Assembly: GCF_030272615.1 (NCBI RefSeq)
Contig: NC_081407.1
Coordinates: forward strand, 265,794,574-265,858,573
Length of the DNA stretch: 64,000 bases
From: Cryptomeria japonica
Lineage: Eukaryota > Streptophyta > Pinopsida > Cupressales > Cupressaceae
Direction of reading: 5' to 3'
The position numbers and the translations under genes are program-made. Shown here piece after piece: positions 58,282 through 64,000 of this stretch. Positions within the stretch are counted from its first letter, which is position 1; each line of letters opens with the position of its first letter. The notes under the pieces were generated by a model. That model saw only the letters and a program-made list of their open reading frames with translations. It ran no database searches and was not told the DNA's origin.

Positions 58282-60208
58282 ATGACCGCCTTTTTTCAAA
58301 TTTTCAAAAATTATATGCCCCCCTACAGTATTATGGGTAGGGTTTGGGTGATCTGGAGCTTTATGCTTACGTGTTCTTTTTTTAGTTGGACTATGTATTA
58401 CATAGATGACATGGACCCGAAGAGTCTAGAGGCAGGTACGGGAACTAAGGTTCATGATTCCGAATGTATCTTTTTAGATTGGGCTTTTATTAGAAGTAAA
58501 GGCGACATTTTTTTTAATTTTTGTGGAGCCTTAAAGTTTAATGATTTGAAAGGAAATCAAACGTGATGAAAATAGTGTGGAAGTTAAAAAATGACCTTTC
58601 CATAAATATTTCTTTATGTTTGCATGCGTTTGTGAAGAACCTGAGCTGTTTCTTGGGTCACTTTCATAGAGATAATCTATGCTCTGTTTGCCCTGCTTCC
58701 AACATGGGGGGACCTGTTAAGAGAACTGATCCTAAAAAATGTGATGGGCTTCACGATAATGAAGAGATTTGGGAGCTATTTCAGAATGTTGGTTTTACCC
58801 CCTTCTTTCTGGCTATGAAGGGTTACAATAAAGCTCTAACAATGCAATTCTGCAACTCTTGGCAGAATGGTGTTGTGACTATTGGGAGGATTTCCTTCAC
58901 TATTACACTGGATTACATCATGAAGGTCATTGGTTTCCCAAATGATGGTGAATGGGTGGAAAGATGCAACAGTGGAGACTACAAAGGGTTTATGAAAAAA
59001 TTCTTCGAGAAAGGGTAGAAACTGAAGGCAATTCAGAATGAGTATGGTCGCTTGGCTCTGCCTAAACCGTTCCCTATTGTTAGCTATTATGTTATGATGT
59101 ATTTTACGCTTGAAGGTAGATATACTACGGTGCACGGTTATCATTTTCCTATTTTTAATCATATTAGGCATGGGGAGAAAATCAATTTTCCTTTCTTTCT
59201 GTTCTCCTCCTTAGAGTCCTGCATTCAAAATGGTGCCAACCCCCCGCTACACCAAGGCCTTATCTATCTACCTTATAAGATTGTTGTGGACCACTCTCCC
59301 AGCCTCAATAGTTTGTCCCCTACGCTTGGGAATGAGGAAAACTCTCAAAAAAATCATGGTAAGTCCTCCAAGCTTGTGCTAGCTAACCTTATGTCTTAGT
59401 GTTCGCTAGACTCCGCCTCCTCGACTAAGAATAGAGGAAAACATACGGTCCTTGCTATCCTGGATAAAGAATTCCTGGAACTTTCCTTGCTAAATGTGAA
59501 CCATGATAAGAGAAAGATAGAAACCCCCAATAATTCAATGGTTAAAGCTAAAAAACCTGGGAAAGAGTCAGCCAGTAAAAGTATCACCATAGACCTAGAC
59601 CTACACTATTAGGAAGATGAGGAGGAAAAATAATTGGAGCAGGAAAAAAATGATTGCAGTTCTGGGGAAAGGAGGTCGGCTAGGCTTCGAGCTAAGGAAA
59701 GAAAAGAGGAAATTTACAAAGTTGATAACAAGGCCAATGTTAAAAATCTGGAGGAAATTTATGATCTAGAGGAGGATGATAACTTTGTTGACAATTAGAG
59801 GATGAAGATTTCTAGGAGGAGGATGACCCAGAATATAATTTCAAAGAGGAAATGGAAGAAGAGGAAGATGGGGATGAGATCAGCAAGACTAAGGTAGACT
59901 CAGATACCCCATAACAAAGTCTCGAGGTCCCTAATTTATCGGGTGATGAGGAGATGGTCTCCTATTCCCAGGACTCCCTTGCTAAGACGAACGACAACAA
60001 GAATCTAGAAGAGAATTTACAGGCGCTGAAGGAGAGAGTTGATACCCTTGAGATGAAGAATGAAGAAAAAAAATTGAAGATTCAAAACTTGTGTGATGCC
60101 TTAAGCTCCATTTGCTGCATTGCGAATGGGGTTATGAAGAGTGTTGTGCTGGGCACAATTGCTGGTCAGGGGAGGATTAAAAAGAACAAGAAGAAGCTGA
60201 AGAAGTAG
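58282..60208 (+). pseudogene. LINE third ORF: putative plant-transposon-protein-like, acidic, coiled coil
   Basis: Starts MTAFFQIFKNYMPPYSIMG 123 bp after the RNase H stop. After a frameshift (near 58560) it continues essentially in one frame from 58563 to about 59800 with a few stops. Residues such as NVGFTPFFLAMKGYNKA, GVVTIGRISFTITLDYIMK, VIGFPNDGEWV and then YVMMYFTLEGRYTTVHGYHF, NHIRHGEKINFPFFLFSSLE resemble the putative plant transposon protein family (Transposase_32-like) found in plant retroelements. The C-terminal third is basic, then acidic (DLEEDDNFVDN), and ends in a coiled coil (NLQALKERVDTLEMKNEEKK, 59954-60208). Role unknown. Total length would be about 640 residues. Confidence 0.55.
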
Positions 60209-60706
60209 GGCCAGATGGAGCATTCTCTGGACAATGACGAGGAGAAGATGGACACTTGGGAATGTAATCTTGGGAGACTCAGACGGCGTGACTGGAACCT
60301 TCTCACGAAAGATTAGTTGCTCTCTAGTTCTTGTTTTTTTGTTCTTTTTTGTTGATGATCATTTTAAGGATGTTATGATGGGTCTGCATACCCTTTAAAG
60401 TTAACTCTTACTATTATAGGACTAATAAAACTCTTAGCAATATGCTCTCTACTGGTGTTCTTAGTAAGACTTTAAGTAGTAGGATTACTGATGATGTTTT
60501 TAAACAGGATGATAAGTATAGAAGCTAGAAATTAGTTAGGATGTGTGGAAATAGCTACAAAACTATGGAAGTTTTTGATTATGTTTGAAGGGTGGACTCC
60601 ATTTTTTGTTTGGCCTCTAGGTGGTTGTTCTTTCCTCAAAGATTTAACTTTGTAACTCTTTGTTGTTCTCAGTTCAGGGCCATCTCCCTACATATATAAT
60701 CAAAAA

Positions 60707-61509
60707 CAAGTTGTTGTAATATTATTTACTAGTGGGTTTGTTACTTTCTTACTAACTATTTCATTAATTATTTGTTTTGGTCTATATGTTAGTGTTGGAA
60801 GGGAAAGAGTAATCAAACAAACTTCTGGAGGATATATTGCATCTTGTCACATAAAGCCTATGGAACTTAGCAGTTGGAAGATAGCATGTAGACTAGGGAC
60901 ACTAAGTATGGGTCATGTCCCATCTCACATCTACTAATATATTGTACTATGTGTTCACTAGTAGTGAGTTATAAGAATGATATAAATATAGAGAGATAAA
61001 ATATAGAAAGGAATGTAATAGAAAATATAATATGAATGTATAGGGTAAGAGCAAGAAGTTGAGTCCACTTATAGTGGAAGTTTAACACTTAGCCAAATTT
61101 TGCAAATCATGTAGAGCACAATGAAAATGAATCAAGATCTTGACTCGAAAAATAAATTTGGATCCCGTAGCCTACCCAGAGCCTAAAATTTTGAAATGGG
61201 ATCCCATTTTGAATGAATCAAGATCTCAATTTGAAAAAATATTAAATTTTAAAAAAAGTCAGGATCCTTTTCATTTTATCTACTTGAGATTCCAATTCAA
61301 AGAGCATTTAGCTACCTGCCAACCCCTCTAGGTAGGCTTTTTTCATGTATTTTTTTCAATTTTAAATGAAAAAGTATTGTGTTGTTTATTTTTTTTATTA
61401 AAATATTTAGGTTTAGGTTTTAATATTAAAGCAATTTAAATTTTTATGTTTAAACATCTTTTAAAATGTGTGTAGTTTATATTTAAAAAAATAAATTAAT
61501 TGTTTTGCA
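60707..61509. other. Intergenic, no gene recognised
   Basis: Mixed then AT-rich sequence. The short frame at 61140-61331 has no family resemblance. Confidence 0.4.
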
Positions 61510-61790
61510 TAATCAACAAAAAAGTAAATGAAAACGAAAAATAAATAAAATGAAAACAAAAATAAAAATGAAAATGAAAACAAAAAATAAATAAAATGAA
61601 AACAAAAATAAAAATGATAATGAAAACAAAAATGAAAATGGAAATGAAAATGAAAATAAAAAACGAAAAAACCAAAACGAAAACGAAAACAAAAAATAAA
61701 AATGAAAACAAAATTCAAACCCAAACCACAAGCATATTCGGAAAACAAAAGTGAAAGTCAAAACCAAAACCAAAATCAAAACCCATATTA
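61510..61790. repeat. A/G-rich simple sequence (GAAAAC/GAAAAT variants)
   Basis: About 280 bp of interspersed GAAAAC, GAAAATG and AATAAAA words on the plus strand. It produces long artificial Phe-rich frames on the minus strand, which are not genes. Confidence 0.9.
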
Positions 61791-61859
61791 GATAGGACCC
61801 CTTAACATCATATGGAATAGTAATTCTTGACATTCTCGATCATGACCCAGGCTTAAACT

Positions 61860-62890
61860 TTCAAACTTGACATGTGCTTAATAATTAGATAGATAAGTAC
61901 AATAAAAACCCCTTTAGCTCTTACAATGTGTACTTTCAAAATTTAGGATTACGACCTCTAGTTGAATTAGGATGGGCCTTAAGAATTCATTTATTTAATC
62001 ACATTAAACTCCCCTTAAGCCATCCTATAATGACCCCCTTAACACATATGAACTAGATCTTAACCTAGGTTAAGCTTTTCCATTCTAGGATGGTCCTTGA
62101 CATATTATAGGCTTAAGATTTCATATGACCCCTTAACACATTAATTATCAAATGACCCTTTATACTTTGAATGTACACATGTACCTAACATTCAAGATCT
62201 CATTAGGACCTCTAGCAGAAATAAGACCCCTTAAGACATGCTAATTATCACATGGCCCCTTAAGACATGCATTATCACATGACCCCTTAAGACATTAATT
62301 ATCACATGACCCCTTATACTTTCAATGTACATGTACCTACTATTCATAATCTTGTTAGGACCTCTAGTTGAAAGAGGGCCCCTTAAGACATTAATTATTA
62401 CACATGATTGTCCCCTAAAACATTTATAATCACACATGACCCTTAAAATATGTTAATTATCACATGACCCCTTATACTTTCAATGTATGTACCTAACATT
62501 CAGGATCTCATTAGGACCTTTAGTTGATTTATAGGATCCCTTAAGAACTTAATTATCACATGACCTCTTAAAACATTCATATGTAAGACGCCTTATACTT
62601 TCAATGTACATGTATCTGACATTTAGTATCTTATTAGGGCCTCTAGCTAAAATAGGATCCCTTAAGGCATTAATTATCACATGACCCCAAGTATACTTTC
62701 AATGTAAGTACTTGACATAAAGGAGATCTTAGGACCTCTCTAAGTTGAAATAGGACCCCAGGCTTTAGACATCCTCAATCACATGACCCCTTAATAATTT
62801 CAGTGTATGTACTTGACATTTAGAATCTCATTAGGACCTTTAACCGAAATAGGATCCCTTACTTGACACCATCAATCACATGACCCCTCA
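61860..62890. repeat. Diverged tandem repeats with ATCACATGACCCCTTA motif
   Basis: At least six irregular units of roughly 100-160 bp share ATCACATGACCCCTTA, TACTTTCAATGTA, a CATT.A..ATCT block and ATTAGGACCTCTAG. The GACCCCTTA word also dominates the satellite after 63580, so the two arrays may share an origin. Confidence 0.8.
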
Positions 62891-63066
62891 GGACATCAAG
62901 AAAATGCATTTATTTTTTAATAGGGTTAGTGCAGGATCATGGGGGGCCAAAAAGTGGCTATGTGAAAAAAATAGCCTTCTCCACTCGCCTAAAAACGTGA
63001 AAATCTGTGCTGACTTTTTTCTTGGCCTGGGTGTCAGTACACCTTGGCATGGTAAACACCTAAGCA

Positions 63067-63098
63067 AATCGGATATCGGATATCGGATATCCGATTTT
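63067..63098. repeat. Short GGATATC repeat ending in a palindrome
   Basis: AATCGGATATCGGATATCGG then ATATCCGATTT: three head-to-tail CGGATAT units closing in a self-complementary stretch. Confidence 0.85.
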
Positions 63099-63527
63099 TA
63101 TAGGTAATTTTAAATTATATAATATATTATGTAATATAATAATATATTATATATTACATATTATATAATATATAATATAATATAATATTTTATAATCTAA
63201 TATTATATTATATATTATATAATATATAATATAATATTAAATTATAAAATATTATATTATATTATATATAATATATATATTATATAATATAAATATATAT
63301 TATTTAAAACGTATTATATAATATAAATATATATTATATAAAACGTATTATATAATATATTATTATATAATATTATATAATATATTATTATATAATATTA
63401 TATAATATATTATTATATAATATTATATAATATATTATTATATAATATTATATAATATATTATTATATAATACGTATTATATAATATAATGTTATTTTAA
63501 AATAATTTAAGTATAAAAATCGGATAT
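63087..63527. mobile_element. AT-rich 440-bp element with 16-bp terminal inverted repeats
   Basis: ATATCCGATTTTTATA at 63087-63102 is the exact reverse complement of TATAAAAATCGGATAT at 63512-63527. Everything between is almost pure A+T and largely self-complementary. The structure is that of a MITE or of a large palindrome. No target duplication could be recognised. Confidence 0.6.
63356..63475. repeat. 25-bp AT tandem repeat
   Basis: Nearly five copies of a 25-bp unit made of TATATTATTATATAATATT plus TATATAA-like bases, in register at 63381, 63406 and 63431. Confidence 0.9.
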
Positions 63528-63579
63528 TCAATACAATCATATATCTGATTTTCTTAGATAATATAATTAGACCGTGACA

Positions 63580-64000
63580 ACCCGTGAGTTAAATGGGACA
63601 CCATAGGACCCATAATGACCCAATATGGTGTCACAAAGGGTTGTATGATGACCTTAGGGGTCATATGGTGTCCCATGACCCCTTAGGACATAATATGACC
63701 CATAACGATACAATTTGGTGTCTTAATGGGTCATGTGGTGTCCTAAGGGGTCGTAGGACACAATATGACCCCTATGGGCACCATATGACTCATAATGACC
63801 CAATATGGTGTCATAAGGGGTCGTATGTTGTTCTTAGGGGTCATATGGTATCCCATGACCCCTTAGGACACCATATGACCCATAACGACACAATTTGGTG
63901 TCTTAAAGGGTCATATGGTGTCTTAAGGGGTCGTAGGACACAATATGACCCCTTAGGACATTGTATGACCCATAACGACCCAATATGGTGTCTTAAGGGT
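63580..64000. repeat. 180-bp satellite with self-complementary subunits, truncated by window end
   Basis: GACCCAATATGGTGTC recurs exactly 180 bp apart at 63618 and 63798, and with one change upstream at 63978. Each 180-bp unit is built from ~30-bp pieces in both orientations: GACCCCTTAGGACACCATAT and its reverse complement ATATGGTGTCCTAAGGGGTC. The array can therefore fold into cruciforms. It continues past the end of the window. Confidence 0.9.

Larger units (their letters stand above)
52201..60706 (+). mobile_element. 8.5-kb LINE with ORF1, ORF2 (EN-RT-RNase H) and a third ORF
   Basis: The plus-strand non-LTR retrotransposon contains a DUF4283 ORF1 and a full ORF2. A third ORF follows after RNase H, and the 3' end (CATATATAATCAAAAACAAG) falls near 60700. 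A possible target-site duplication, CAAATTGTTGT at 52190-52200 and CAAGTTGTTGT at 60707-60717, has one mismatch and is short, so the ends are provisional. All ORFs carry stops, several of them TGG-to-TAG changes. It is longer than the usual 6-7 kb of plant L1 elements because of the third ORF. Confidence 0.75.

Noticed and set aside
61461-61833. Three overlapping minus-strand Phe-rich frames resembling membrane proteins
   Set aside because: Translation of GAAAAC/GAAAAT simple sequence; no start context or family.
62147-62890. CRISPR-like repeat array
   Set aside because: Repeats are diverged and irregularly spaced, spacers are not unique, and the genome is a plant.
1-64000. tRNA or rRNA genes
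   Set aside because: No cloverleaf with conserved GGTTCGANNCC-type T-arm or rRNA core sequence was noticed on either strand by eye; a covariance-model scan would be decisive.

Overview
This window is nuclear DNA from a large, repeat-rich plant genome, most likely a conifer and perhaps a cypress-family relative. The evidence for plant DNA is spliced genes with GT/AG introns and plant families: a thaumatin-like PR-5 protein, an F-box/kelch protein, and PPR, histone H2B and RCI2/PMP3 remnants. It also holds plant L1-type LINEs that carry a terminal RNase H, and remnants of copia-like and gypsy LTR elements. The conifer call is inference from the PR-5 sequence style, the low gene density and the heavy load of decayed retroelements. 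No bacterial, organellar or viral genome organisation is seen.

Two genes look intact. One is a two-exon thaumatin-like gene on the minus strand (8798-9854), with signal peptide, 16 cysteines, TATA box and poly(A) signal. The other is a two-exon F-box/kelch gene on the plus strand (47394-48691, 355 aa). Cellular-gene remnants are a PPR fragment (~12.4-12.7 kb), a histone H2B pseudogene that keeps a TATA box (30.9-31.45 kb), one exon resembling RCI2/PMP3 (39.4 kb), an unidentified exon-like piece (40.2-40.5 kb) and a PIF1-like helicase pseudogene (44.9-46.1 kb).

The rest is mainly mobile DNA. 0.07-5.97 kb is a near full-length minus-strand LINE bounded by an 18-bp direct repeat. 6.5-8.55 kb is the 3' part of another LINE. 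14.8-16.1 kb is LTR-like with a 127-bp tandem repeat. 16.2-17.8 kb is a LINE ORF1 remnant. 20.06-25.63 kb is a Gag-only LTR element with four zinc knuckles. 28.93-30.76 kb is a non-LTR insertion with target-site duplication and an array of short hairpin motifs. 33.9-34.3 kb is a gypsy protease remnant. 36.5-37.5 kb is another retroelement 3' end. 41.78-43.59 kb is a 5'-truncated LINE with a perfect 17-bp target-site duplication. 52.2-60.7 kb is an 8.5-kb LINE. The right end (61.5-64 kb) is A-rich simple sequence, diverged tandem repeats, an AT-rich palindromic element and a 180-bp self-complementary satellite that runs off the window.

The most interesting pattern is that three plus-strand LINEs carry an additional open or decayed reading frame between the RNase H stop and the poly(A) tail. 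In the 41.78-43.59 kb copy, both RNase H and this third ORF lie inside one perfect target-site duplication. The third ORF therefore moved with the element and is not a neighbour.
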